Below, piece after piece: positions 44,633-53,149 of a DNA stretch of 64,000 nt. The notes below the pieces were generated by a model, which was given only the letters and a program-made list of their open reading frames with translations, was not told the origin of the DNA and ran no database searches. Source of the stretch: Streptomyces ortus (GTDB taxonomy: Bacteria; Actinomycetota; Actinomycetes; Streptomycetales; Streptomycetaceae). The translations under genes were made by a program, and so were the position numbers. Numbering within the stretch: position 1 is the stretch's first letter; the number at the start of each line of letters is the position of its first letter. The stretch is taken from the NCBI RefSeq assembly GCF_026341275.1, contig NZ_JAIFZO010000002.1, positions 5,362,118-5,426,117 on the forward strand. The letters are read 5' to 3'.

Positions 44633-44803
44633 GGGCTGTCTGACAATTCCCGTCTGCCGCGCGGCGCCATGCACGCACTCTCGCCGCACCGGGCGCAGAG
44701 CCAAGTACGTCCAGTACGAGGCTCTACGCCCGGCACACCGAGAGCACGCACCTGACGCCGCGCAGCCGCCCTACGGGCGACGACGGGAATTGTCAGACAG
44801 ACC
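44633..44803. mobile_element. 171-bp MITE with CTAG target duplication
   Basis: The ends are 22-bp inverted repeats with one mismatch (GGKCTGTCTGACAATTCCCG plus TC), and the inner sequence continues as an imperfect palindrome over the whole length. CTAG flanks both ends (44629-44632 and 44804-44807). No coding capacity. The left CTAG contains the TAG stop codon of the upstream gene. Confidence 0.8.
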
Positions 44804-44805
44804 CT

Positions 44806-44835
44806 AGGGCGCTTCTGATGGATCAGAAACGCCCT
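44806..44835. terminator. Hairpin between convergent genes
   Basis: AGGGCG-C-TTCTGAT pairs with ATCAGAA-A-CGCCCT around GG, a 13-bp stem with one mismatch, overlapping the last bases of the cdgA stop codon and following the MITE. It can serve both strands. Confidence 0.65.
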
Positions 44836-46891
44836 AAGGGCAGGCCGCCGCCGACAGGAGTGCGGAGATGCGGTCCGGTGCCACCGGCCGGGAGTACAGC
44901 CATCCCTGGCCGGTGTCGCAGCCGATGCGCCGCAGCCGCGTCGCCTGGCCCGCCGTCTCCACGCACTCGGCGGTGACGGTGAGGCCGAGCCGGTGCGCCA
45001 GCTGGATCATCGCCTCGACGACGACCTCGTCGGCGGGGTTGGGCGGCGCGCCGGCGCCGTCCGCGCCCTCGTACTCCCCGCTCTCGTACTGGAAGCCCCG
45101 GACGAACGACCCGTCGAGCTTCAGCACCGAGACCGGCAGCCGGCTGAGGTAGGCGAGGTTCGAGTAGCCCGTGCCGAAGTCGTCGATGGCGATGCCCACG
45201 CCCATGTCGCTGAGCGCCTGGAGTGCCTGCAGCGGCCGGCCCGCGGAGCCCATCACCGCCGACTCCGTGAGCTCCAGCTGGAGCAGGTGCGGGGCCAGCC
45301 CGGTCTCCGCGAGGATCGCCGCCACGTCGGACACCAGGTCGGAGTCCCAGACCTGGCGCACCGCCACGTTGACGCTGACGAAGATCGGTTCCGCGTCCGG
45401 GCGTTCCAGCTGCCAGCGGCGGGCCTGGCGGCAGGCCGTGGCCAGCACCCAGCGGCCCAGCTGCACGATCGACCCGTCCTCCTCGGCCAGTCCGATGAAC
45501 CGATTCGGCGTCAGTGTGCCGAACTGAGGATGGTTCCATCGCACCAGCGCCTCGACGCCGCGCACCACGCCGTCCTCCATGCAGACCAGCGGCTGGTACT
45601 CCAGGGCGAACTCCCCGCGCTCCACCGCCGGGCGCAGCGTGGAGGAGAGCGCCTGCCGGGTCATGCGGTGGGCGTTGCGCTCCGGGTCGAAGAGCGTCCA
45701 GCGGGACTTGCCGTCGGCCTTCGCCCAGTACAGCGTCGTGTCGGCGGCCTGCATCAGCCCGGTCGCGGTGGTGCCGGCCGCGTGCCGCTCCACGACACCG
45801 ATCGAGGCCGAGACCGACAGCCGCTGCCCGGACAGGTCGAAGGGCACCTGCAGGGACTTGAGCACGGAATCGGCCAGGTCCGCGAGCTGTTCCGTACCCG
45901 TGGAGTCCTCGACCAGCAGCGCGAACTCGTCGCCGCCCAGCCGGGCGACCAGCGGGGTGGCCGTTCTCGCGTACCCCGCCTCGTTCGCGCAGCGGGTCAG
46001 CCGTTCGGCGACGGCCGCCAGCAGCCGGTCGCCGACACGGTGGCCGAGCGTGTCGTTGACGGCCTTGAATCCGTCCAGGTCGAGGTAGCACAGCCCGATC
46101 CGGCCGGTGCCCGACTCCTCGTACGCCTCGGCCTCCAGCGCGGCCGAGAGCCGCTCGAAGAACAGGGTGCGGTTGGGCAGCCGGGTCACCGGGTCGTGCA
46201 TCTGCAGATGCCGCAGCCGCGCCTGCAGCTCCCGGCGACCGCTGATGTCGGAGACGGAGATCAGCACGGCCCGCTCCTCCTCGGGCAGCGGACTGACCGT
46301 CACCTGCGCCCAGAGCGAGTGACCGTCGGGGTGCTTGAGGCGCCGGGTGCAGCGCAGCCGGGCCTGCCGGCCGCGGAGCACCTCGCGGTACGCGTGCCAT
46401 GTACGGGCGTCGGAGGCGAGGTCCACCAGGTCGGCGGCGATCCGGCCGACCAGGCTCTCACCGTCGGAGCCCGTGCCGAGCAGCGCGGCCAGCGGGTCGT
46501 TGGCCGTGACGACCCGGCCCTCGCGGTCCACGACGGCCATCGCGAGGGGCGCGGCGCCGAAAGTGGCTCGAAACGTACGGCCGTCGACGTCAGTTCCGGC
46601 TCCCGACCCGCTTTCCGGGTGCGCGGGGAGCCCCGCCGGGGCGGCGGCCGACAGCTTCGCCGGAAGTCCCGCGGCCAGACCGACCGGGAACTTGGACGAG
46701 AGGCCGACCTGGAGTCCGGCCGACAGCTCGACCGGGGTGTCGATCAGGGGCTCTACCAGGGGCTCGACCCGTCGAGCCCGTTCTTCGGGGGAAAGGGTCC
46801 CGGCACGAAGAGAGCTCGTGACATGACTCTCTGTGACGGCCGACCGAACGAGGTCTGCCATGGGCGCCGGTCCATCGGACGTTCCGCTCAC
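44834..46891 (-). CDS. cdgA: CdgA, PAS-GGDEF-EAL c-di-GMP enzyme
   Basis: A 685-residue cytosolic protein. After a low-complexity N-terminus comes a PAS domain (about 105-225), a GGDEF domain with the intact motif RLGGDEF (319-323) and an EAL domain with intact VEALVRW (447-449), LELTES, DDFGTGYSNL and ECVE motifs. Diguanylate cyclase and phosphodiesterase activity are both possible. In S. coelicolor the PAS-GGDEF-EAL protein CdgA (SCO2817, a BldD target) lies in the corresponding place, hence the symbol. GTG 46891 has GGGAG 7 nt upstream; an ATG ten codons in is an alternative. Confidence 0.85.
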   Translation of the reverse strand: MSGTSDGPAPMADLVRSAVTESHVTSSLRAGTLSPEERARRVEPLVEPLIDTPVELSAGLQVGLSSKFPVGLAAGLPAKLSAAAPAGLPAHPESGSGAGTDVDGRTFRATFGAAPLAMAVVDREGRVVTANDPLAALLGTGSDGESLVGRIAADLVDLASDARTWHAYREVLRGRQARLRCTRRLKHPDGHSLWAQVTVSPLPEEERAVLISVSDISGRRELQARLRHLQMHDPVTRLPNRTLFFERLSAALEAEAYEESGTGRIGLCYLDLDGFKAVNDTLGHRVGDRLLAAVAERLTRCANEAGYARTATPLVARLGGDEFALLVEDSTGTEQLADLADSVLKSLQVPFDLSGQRLSVSASIGVVERHAAGTTATGLMQAADTTLYWAKADGKSRWTLFDPERNAHRMTRQALSSTLRPAVERGEFALEYQPLVCMEDGVVRGVEALVRWNHPQFGTLTPNRFIGLAEEDGSIVQLGRWVLATACRQARRWQLERPDAEPIFVSVNVAVRQVWDSDLVSDVAAILAETGLAPHLLQLELTESAVMGSAGRPLQALQALSDMGVGIAIDDFGTGYSNLAYLSRLPVSVLKLDGSFVRGFQYESGEYEGADGAGAPPNPADEVVVEAMIQLAHRLGLTVTAECVETAGQATRLRRIGCDTGQGWLYSRPVAPDRISALLSAAACP

Positions 46892-47287
46892 CGTTCGCTC
46901 CCGCTGTGCACTCGTTCGTCGTACAGGTCTCGTCGGGGGTCGGCCGGTGGTCGACGGCCGCTCCAGCCGTGTCCGCGCAGGAAAGTGTGCCGATCATAGA
47001 GGCTGGCCGTTAGGCCTTCCAGCTACCGTCCAGTGTCCCGGACAGTCGCCCCTTTCTGACAGATCGTTTCTGCCCGCACCTGGACAGGTTCCTTCATCGG
47101 CCGATCACTTGTGACGTTCCGTGAGTGCTCGGGGTGTCGGCACATCCGGGCGCCCCCCTGATGCTTCCCCGATGTACTCGGTCGGATGTCGGCCCTCTCA
47201 CTCCTTTGGATCAGATAAACAGCGCATAGAGGAACAAATCGTCACAGGCTGGTTGCGGTATCCCGAATTCCGCATCCGGAGGTCGAC
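46892..47287. other. Divergent control region of cdgA and the M6 protease gene
   Basis: 396 bp without a supported gene, serving two divergent promoters. It contains the perfect palindrome TCACTTGTGA at 47105-47114, loosely similar to BldD half-sites, and an AT-richer patch (AGATAAACAGCGCATAGAGG, 47213-47232) ahead of the protease gene. Confidence 0.45.
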
Positions 47288-48661
47288 GTGCCGCGTCTGC
47301 TGCCCCCCGAGGGGCTCACCCGTGGCGGGGTCCGACCCCGTAGGAACGGGCGGGTGTGGACCGGGTACGGATGGCGGATGCCCGCGGCCGTCCTCACCTC
47401 CATGGCGGCACTCGCGGCCACCTCCCTGGCGGTCCCCACGGCCGCCGTACCGCTCTCCATGCCGTGCGCGCTCAAGCGGACCGCGGCCCACCACTCCGAG
47501 GGCGTGGACACCTGGAACGCCGCCTATCCGCGCCCCGCCCGCCGCCTCGACGCGGTGATGGTCTTCCTCTCCTTCCCCGACGCCACACCGCTGACCAGGC
47601 CCGCCGAGCTGACGGCCGACTACTTCCCGGCCACCAGCCGCTTCTTCGAACGCGCCTCGTACGGCAGGTTCCGGCTGCGCCCGCACCCGCTGCGCGAATG
47701 GATCCGCATGCCGCGGCCGTCGACCGCGTACGCCATACAGCGCGACTGGAACGCGGCGTCGCGCTCCGCGTATCTGCGGGACGCCCTCGCGGTGGCGGAC
47801 AGCCGCGTCGACTTCTCCCGCTACGACGTCGTCTACTTCGTCGCCGACCCCGACGCCCCGGGGGTCGACTCGGACGCGACGAAGGTGGTGAACATGGACG
47901 TGCCGCTGCGGGCCGACGGGACGGACATCCGCCGGGTCGTCACGGTCTTCGAGAAGCACCCGCCGGACCGGCTGGTCCTGGCCCACGAGACCGGCCACGT
48001 CTTCGATCTGCCCGACCTCTACCACCGGCCCATGGACGGCAAGGGCGACTGGGACACGTACGTCGGCGACTGGGACCTCATGGGCAGCCAGTTCGGACTC
48101 GCCCCCGATCTCTTCGGCTGGCACAAATGGAAACTCGGGTGGCTGGAACCACGTCAGGTGTCCTGCGTACGGGATGCGGGCGAGCGCGGTACGCGGCTGA
48201 CGCTGGAGCCGCTGGCGGCGGGCTCCGTGCCGGTCGCGGCGGGCGGGGCCGGGATGGGCGCGCCCGGCTCGGAACCGGCGTCCGGGCCCGGGTGGGCGGG
48301 GCCCGGGACGGCGGGCGGGACGAAGCTGGCGGTGGTGCGGACCGCACGCGACAGCGCACTCGCCTTCGAGGTGCGGGGGCCGGCCGGCAACGACGAGGAG
48401 ACCTGTTCGCAGGGCGTCCTCGTCTACCGGGTGCGGGGCGGGGCGGAGTCCGGCCGCGGCCCGATCGAGGTGGTCGACGCGCACCCCGGCTCCGGGACCT
48501 GCTGGGACGACTCGGTCTACGCCCCCCTCGCGGACGCGCCGGTCGCCCTCGGGGAGAGCTTCACCGTGCCCGGGGAGGGCGTACGGGTCGAGGTGGCGGA
48601 CCGGACGGCGTCGGGCGCGTGGACGGTGACGATCTCCACTGGGCGGGACGGCGCCGGCTAG
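47288..48661 (+). CDS. Secreted M6-family metalloprotease
   Basis: A 457-residue exported protease. A basic N-terminus of 30 residues precedes the signal sequence (MPAAVLTSMAALAATSLAVP, about 31-55). The zinc site is HETGHVFD at 233-240, with the following acid in LPDLY and a Met-turn-like DWDLMGSQFG, as in immune inhibitor A-type M6 peptidases. The C-terminal half is beta-rich with paired cysteines (VSCVRD, ETCSQG, GTCWDD). GTG start. A hairpin shared with the tRNA follows. Confidence 0.8.
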   Translation: MPRLLPPEGLTRGGVRPRRNGRVWTGYGWRMPAAVLTSMAALAATSLAVPTAAVPLSMPCALKRTAAHHSEGVDTWNAAYPRPARRLDAVMVFLSFPDATPLTRPAELTADYFPATSRFFERASYGRFRLRPHPLREWIRMPRPSTAYAIQRDWNAASRSAYLRDALAVADSRVDFSRYDVVYFVADPDAPGVDSDATKVVNMDVPLRADGTDIRRVVTVFEKHPPDRLVLAHETGHVFDLPDLYHRPMDGKGDWDTYVGDWDLMGSQFGLAPDLFGWHKWKLGWLEPRQVSCVRDAGERGTRLTLEPLAAGSVPVAAGGAGMGAPGSEPASGPGWAGPGTAGGTKLAVVRTARDSALAFEVRGPAGNDEETCSQGVLVYRVRGGAESGRGPIEVVDAHPGSGTCWDDSVYAPLADAPVALGESFTVPGEGVRVEVADRTASGAWTVTISTGRDGAG

Positions 48662-48690
48662 ACGGCGCGGGTCGGGCGGCGCGGGCATGC

Positions 48691-48722
48691 GAAAAGCCCC
48701 CCGCTTGTGCGAGGGGCTTTTC
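48691..48722. terminator. Hairpin between the protease gene and tRNA-Lys
   Basis: GAAAAGCCCC at 48691-48700 pairs perfectly with GGGGCTTTTC at 48713-48722 around a 12-nt loop. The A/T-rich stem base provides a T tract in both directions, so it terminates the protease gene and the tRNA. Confidence 0.85.
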
Positions 48723-48730
48723 ACCGTCTG

Positions 48731-48804
48731 TGCGCCGCCAGGGACTCGAACCCCGGACCCGCTGATTAAGAGTCAGCTGCTCTAACCAACTGAGCTAGCG
48801 GCGC
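48731..48804 (-). tRNA. tRNA-Lys (anticodon CTT), second copy
   Basis: All 74 bases are identical to the tRNA at 30151-30224, with the same cloverleaf and anticodon CTT. Its 5' end overlaps the last codons of the primase/polymerase-like gene on the same strand by 10 nt. No CCA is encoded. Confidence 0.97.
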
Positions 48805-49445
48805 CTGCTGACGTCGTAGACCTTAGCATCCTGATCGGCGGGAGGAAAAATCGATATCGGCACCGCTCGGGAGGGCTCCGACAGCTGTCGCCGGGCCGCT
48901 GACCGGGCCGCCCGTACCGCCGCCCACAGCATGATCTCCGGGCCCGGCAGCCAGGGGGCGCGGGTGTCGGGGGCGACCAGCCAGCGGGAACCGAGGTGCG
49001 CGGGGGCGGCCGGCGCCGGCGGTGCGAGCAGGGTCGGGGCGGGGACGGTCACCGCGTCCCCGGTGCCGTGGCACAGGAGCGGCGGGATGGCCCGGCCCCG
49101 CTCCGAGGCGCCGCCCGAGCCCCACTCCTCCCACTCCAGCAGCGAGGGCAGGCGCTGGGCCGTGCCGGGGGCGGCGAACAGGAGCATCCGGCCCCGGTGG
49201 GCGGCCACGGGGCCCGACCCCGGGCCCTCGTCCCACAGCCGGTCCAGCATCTGGCGTCCGAACAGGGCGGGTGCGCTGACGACGTCGAAGGCGGAGCCGC
49301 ACGCGAGGACCACCGGGGCGGTGGGCTGGTCGTCCCAGAGGACCCGGGTGCTACGCGGATACGTTCCTGCCGAGGCGAGCCAGGCCGCGCCCTCGGGAGT
49401 GACCCCGGTGACCTCGGCCCCGCCGCAGTTCCCATCGATGCTCAT
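48795..49445 (-). CDS. Bifunctional primase/polymerase N-terminal-like protein
   Basis: A 216-residue protein resembling the short Streptomyces proteins annotated as primase/polymerase N-terminal-domain (Prim-Pol) proteins: it starts GVTPEGAAWLASAGTYPRST, has VVLACGSAFDVVSAPALFGR in the middle and ends with SRWLVAPDTRAPWLPGPEIM. The catalytic residues of Prim-Pol are not evident to me, so activity is doubtful. Its terminal Arg-Arg-stop codons are the 5' acceptor bases of tRNA-Lys. ATG 49445. Confidence 0.65.
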   Translation of the reverse strand: MSIDGNCGGAEVTGVTPEGAAWLASAGTYPRSTRVLWDDQPTAPVVLACGSAFDVVSAPALFGRQMLDRLWDEGPGSGPVAAHRGRMLLFAAPGTAQRLPSLLEWEEWGSGGASERGRAIPPLLCHGTGDAVTVPAPTLLAPPAPAAPAHLGSRWLVAPDTRAPWLPGPEIMLWAAVRAARSAARRQLSEPSRAVPISIFPPADQDAKVYDVSRRR

Positions 49446-49535
49446 GCCATCTAGATCTACCCGCCGTGACCACTTGTCCCCACAGAGTTGCGGGAACCCG
49501 GGACAGGAGAGGACAGTGTGGAGTATCTTGCCCAC

Positions 49536-49549
49536 CTGGCATATGCCAG
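49536..49549. promoter_or_regulatory. Palindrome CTGGCATATGCCAG upstream of the primase-like gene
   Basis: A perfect 14-bp palindrome about 90 bp ahead of the start at 49445, flanked by CCCAC and GGGTGG. Its 12-bp core TGGCATATGCCA is identical to that at 31319-31330. Confidence 0.6.
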
Positions 49550-49564
49550 CAGGGTGGCCCCTCA

Positions 49565-49639
49565 AGGGGCGCGGGGAACGGCGCAATCTTTTGTCCTTGA
49601 GGGGGGGCGCAGCCCCCAGGGGCCCGCGGGGAACGGCGC
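49565..49639. repeat. Cluster C of the GGGGCGCGGGGAACGGCGC repeat
   Basis: Two copies, the second altered to GGGGCCCGCGGGGAACGGCG, separated by an AATCTTTTGTCCTTGAGG spacer and a GGGGGGGCGCAGCCCCC hairpin-like stretch. It lies between the primase-like gene promoter and the 3' end of the gene at 49666. Confidence 0.85.
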
Positions 49640-49665
49640 GACCGCCCCTCACCGCGCGAGGTGGA

Positions 49666-50031
49666 TCACAGCGGATCCGCGTACCCCTCCGCATCCGCCC
49701 CGCGCAGCAACTCCCGCCCGAACTCCACCATCTTCTTCGCGTAGTCCTCGGTCCACGCCGCCCGCGCGGCGACCTCCGCCGGGGTGAGCCGGTCGAACCG
49801 CCGAGGATCCGCCAGCTGTGCCGCGGCCATCGCCTGGAACTCCACGGCCCGATCGGTCGCCGCCCGGAACGCGAGCGCCAACTCCGTGGAACGGGCCAGC
49901 AGCGCCAGCGGATCGTCGATCGACTCCAGATCGAAGAAGTGCTCCGGATCGGTCGCCGCCTCCGCCGGCTCGAAGAGCAGGGGCGCGGGGCGAAGCCGCG
50001 GCTCGTTCCGACGCGGCGTGGGCTCCGCCAT
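49666..50031 (-). CDS. Small hypothetical protein
   Basis: A 121-residue mainly helical protein (PLALLARSTELALAFRAATD, AVEFQAMAAAQL, AAWTEDYAKKMVEFGRELL) with no recognisable domain, signal peptide or membrane segment. The ATG at 50031 is well supported by GGAGGAGAAGTC directly upstream. It lies 119 bp downstream of the helicase gene on the same strand and could be a late member of that operon. Confidence 0.65.
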   Translation of the reverse strand: MAEPTPRRNEPRLRPAPLLFEPAEAATDPEHFFDLESIDDPLALLARSTELALAFRAATDRAVEFQAMAAAQLADPRRFDRLTPAEVAARAAWTEDYAKKMVEFGRELLRGADAEGYADPL

Positions 50032-50150
50032 GACTTCTCCTCCTCGTACAGCGGTCGGCCCGTCCTTGAGGGCGGGCCACCGTCCATTGTCCCTTGACCG
50101 CGCAAGAGGGCGCCGGGCCACAGGCTTCGGCTTTCCGGTTACGCGCTCCC

Positions 50151-51497
50151 TTACGACTCCCACCCCACGCGGTGTTCAGACAGCTGGGAGAACACCGCGT
50201 GGTTCGCCTCCCAGCCGTCCGGGAACTTCACCGTCACGCCCAGCTGCACCGGCTCCGTGGACGGATGGTCGTCCAGGAGGTCGGTGACACCGGCGCGGCA
50301 CACGACGATGCAGGCGTGCCGGTGGCGCGAGGCCAGCACGCACAGGCGGCCCGTCTCCAGATGGAAGGCCGTCGCGTCGGGGCGCCCCGACAGCGGATGG
50401 AGGACGACGGTCACGTCGAACTCGCGGCCCTGCAGCCGGTTCGCCGTGTCGACCGTCACCTCCGGGACGCCCAGCTCGGCCAGCGCCGCGCGGACGGCCG
50501 CCGCCTGGTCGCGGTGGGCCGTGCCGACGGCGATGCGGTCGGCCGTCAGCGGGGCCGCGTCGGCAGACCGCTCCGAGGTCGCGGCGCCGCCCCGGTCCAG
50601 CAGCCGGCGTACGACCAGGGCCAGGGCCCGGATCGCCTCCGGGTCCGTACGCGGGGTGTGCCGGGCGGGCAGTTCCAGCAGGCCCCAGCCCGACTCCGCC
50701 GCCTCGTCGATGACGCGGTCGGGGCCCGAACCGTCCGACGGCACCGCGAAGGTGAGCCGCCGGTCGCCGTGGCCCGTACCGCTGCGGAACGGGGTGAAGG
50801 GGTAGAACGCGGCCGAGACCAGCGGCGCCGCGGAGGCGGGGAGCCGCCAGGAGACCGGCAGCCGGTGCTGCGGCAGCTCCGGATTGTGCGCGAGGAGGGT
50901 CGTCACGGCCGAGGCCGACGGGTCGTACGACAGGCCCGCCCACTGCTCCGAGCCGACGATCGCGAACGGGTCCAACTGGCCGGGATCGCCCACGAACAGC
51001 GCCCGCTCGAACAGCCCGGCCACGGCGAGCAGCGCGTCCGACCGCATCTGGTACGCCTCGTCGACGATCGCGTGCCGCCACGGCTCGACCCCTTTGACGT
51101 GCGCCCACTTCGCGGCCGTCGAGATGACCACGTCGAGCCCGGCGAGGTCGCCCGCCTTCGCCGACTTGCGGACGTTCGGCAGGTCGTCGAGCGCCTTGTC
51201 GTACGGGTCGGAGTCGCTGCTGTGCAGCCGGCCGACGGGCAGCTCGGGGTTCTTCTCGGCGAGCCGCAGCACCAGGTCGTCCACCTGGGCGTTCGTCTGG
51301 GCGATGACCATCAGCGGGCGCCCGGCCTCGGCCAGTTCGAGCGCGGCCCGGACGACGAGCGTGGACTTGCCCGCGCCGGGCGGTGAGTCGACCACGACCC
51401 CGCGGTGCGTCCCGTGCAGGGTGTCGCGCAGGATCGCGTCGGTGGCGCGGGCGGCCTCGGCCCCGGGATCGAACACGCTGGTCACAGGGCTGGTCAC
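50151..51497 (-). CDS. SF1 (Upf1-like) DNA/RNA helicase
   Basis: A 448-residue helicase. Walker A is SPPGAGKSTLV at about 38-48, Walker B is HAIVDEAYQM (about 155-164), motif III is VGDPGQLDPF, and the C-terminal RecA fold has VTVDTANRLQGREFDVTVVL and LCVLASRHRHACIVV. This set is characteristic of compact Upf1/IGHMBP2-type SF1 enzymes. No nuclease domain is attached. GTG start overlaps the stop of the middle gene by 4 nt, so it is the third member of the nuclease-unknown-helicase operon. Confidence 0.85.
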   Translation of the reverse strand: MTSPVTSVFDPGAEAARATDAILRDTLHGTHRGVVVDSPPGAGKSTLVVRAALELAEAGRPLMVIAQTNAQVDDLVLRLAEKNPELPVGRLHSSDSDPYDKALDDLPNVRKSAKAGDLAGLDVVISTAAKWAHVKGVEPWRHAIVDEAYQMRSDALLAVAGLFERALFVGDPGQLDPFAIVGSEQWAGLSYDPSASAVTTLLAHNPELPQHRLPVSWRLPASAAPLVSAAFYPFTPFRSGTGHGDRRLTFAVPSDGSGPDRVIDEAAESGWGLLELPARHTPRTDPEAIRALALVVRRLLDRGGAATSERSADAAPLTADRIAVGTAHRDQAAAVRAALAELGVPEVTVDTANRLQGREFDVTVVLHPLSGRPDATAFHLETGRLCVLASRHRHACIVVCRAGVTDLLDDHPSTEPVQLGVTVKFPDGWEANHAVFSQLSEHRVGWES

Positions 51498-53149
51498 AGG
51501 ACGTCCTCTTCGGTCACGGCGTCGGGCTGCGGGGCGGTCGCGGTCTCTCCCGGCGGCCCGCCGTGCGTCCACGGCGTGTCCTCCGGGTCGGGCAGCTTCG
51601 CGCCGCCCCGCTGCTCGTGCTCGAAGAGCGTGAAGCACAGCGGATCGCCCTTCTCCGGTACGGATCCTGGCTCGGGCTCCTTGCCGCGGCCCATCTTGTC
51701 CAGGATCCGCAGCACGACGAAGATGCCGCCTGATCCGGCCTCGGGGTCGATGGAGCCGCCGTCCTGCCCGGTGGGGTCGTGGCCCTCGTCCCGTTCGTAC
51801 CCCACGAACTCGGCCGACTGCGGCTTTCCGCCGAGCGAGCGGTAGACCTTCGCCCGCTCGCCCAGATGCGGCCGGTCGTCCGTCCGCACGGTCACCAGCG
51901 GGCGCGGGGCGGCCCGCTTCCCTTCGCTGTACGCCATGACGACATCGGTGACCTCGCCCGCGAAGGCTTCCCCGGAGAGTCGGCGCCCGGCCATGATCAG
52001 TGGGTCGTCGAGAGCCTCCTGGGCTTCCAGGCGGGCCTGTTCGCGCTCGCGGGTGGCGAGCTTGTTCGCCGCCGTGACCGCGTCGTCGCGGCGCGGCTGC
52101 GGCGGCTCACCGGCCAGGACCCGGTCCCGGTGGCCGGTGAACGACCAGCGGTCGCGGGTCCACCGGTCGGCCGCGCGCGGTCCCTCGGGAAGGGCGCGCA
52201 GCAGGTCGAGGCCGTGCCACACCGCGTCCCAGGTGGGGCGGGTGCGGCTGGCCACCAGCTCACGGATGTGCCGCTCGGCCGCGGTGAGCTCACCGAGCCG
52301 GTCGTCCGCCTCGACACCGTCCTCGGCGGCGGCGAACGCCGTACGCGCGCGGTCGTAGCGCTCGATGGCGGGGGCGAGCAGTTTGTTGTCGAAGGCCGGG
52401 TCGGTGGCCGGTCCCGCGGGCGGGCAGACGAGCTGGCCCTGGGCGTCCCGCTGCAATTCGGCCCGCAGCGCCGCCTCGGCGCCGGACTCGCCCCGCGGCG
52501 GGTCGATCCACGCGAGCAGCGCGCCGAGGTGCTGGTCCTCCAGGGAGGACTGACCGGTGGCCCAGTGCCGGGACAGGACGTCGGTGAGGGCCGTCAGGAG
52601 CGACGAACCCGGTACCCGCGCCCGCTCCCCGTAGTGCGTGAGCCACCGCCCGAGCAGGGGCACGCGCGGCGGCGCCGGATACGGCGTCTCCGGGTCCTGC
52701 TCGGCGGTGCGCCGGAACCGCATGGAACGCCCCAGCAGCCGTACGAGCTCGATGCCGGCCCGGCCCGGGACGATCAACTGCGGTGCGTCCGCGCACAGTT
52801 CGACCTCGACCTTGACCCGCTTGCCGGTCTCCGGCTCGGTCTCGTTGCGCTCGGCGGCCTCCACGTCGTCCGCGTAGGCGTCGATGTACGGCAGGACGAT
52901 GTCCGCGAGCTCGGTGAGGAACGCGAAGCGCAGGTCGCGGTCGCGGGGCTGCGGCACGACGAGGAGGCGGGGCGCGTCGCGGTCGGTGCCGACCAGTGCG
53001 CCGAGCGGGGCGCCGGCCTCTCCCGCGGTGGTGAGCGGGACGAGGACCAGGGGGTGGTCGGTGAGGTGGCGGTGGCGGACGGTGGCGAGGGGCTGGGCGC
53101 GGCCGGTGTCGACCGCTTCCAGCCTGGCGAGTGTGGTGATCAGGGTCAT
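51494..53149 (-). CDS. Unknown 551-aa protein of the nuclease-helicase operon
   Basis: A soluble 551-residue protein that I cannot assign to a family. It is rich in Arg, Glu and Asp, and has an N-terminal alpha/beta part (LVLVPLTTAGEAGAPLGALV, RFAFLTELADIVLPY), a central helical region (RYDRARTAFAAAEDGVEADD) and a C-terminal part with VYRSLGGKPQSAEFVGYERD and an acidic tail. No Walker or nuclease motif is seen. ATG overlaps the nuclease stop and its TGA overlaps the helicase GTG, implying fixed stoichiometry with both. Confidence 0.7.
   Translation of the reverse strand: MTLITTLARLEAVDTGRAQPLATVRHRHLTDHPLVLVPLTTAGEAGAPLGALVGTDRDAPRLLVVPQPRDRDLRFAFLTELADIVLPYIDAYADDVEAAERNETEPETGKRVKVEVELCADAPQLIVPGRAGIELVRLLGRSMRFRRTAEQDPETPYPAPPRVPLLGRWLTHYGERARVPGSSLLTALTDVLSRHWATGQSSLEDQHLGALLAWIDPPRGESGAEAALRAELQRDAQGQLVCPPAGPATDPAFDNKLLAPAIERYDRARTAFAAAEDGVEADDRLGELTAAERHIRELVASRTRPTWDAVWHGLDLLRALPEGPRAADRWTRDRWSFTGHRDRVLAGEPPQPRRDDAVTAANKLATREREQARLEAQEALDDPLIMAGRRLSGEAFAGEVTDVVMAYSEGKRAAPRPLVTVRTDDRPHLGERAKVYRSLGGKPQSAEFVGYERDEGHDPTGQDGGSIDPEAGSGGIFVVLRILDKMGRGKEPEPGSVPEKGDPLCFTLFEHEQRGGAKLPDPEDTPWTHGGPPGETATAPQPDAVTEEDVL

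Noticed and set aside
47105..47114. BldD box for cdgA
   Set aside because: TCACTTGTGA is palindromic but does not fit the longer BldD consensus well and lies about 215 bp from the start; noted only as a candidate within the intergenic region.
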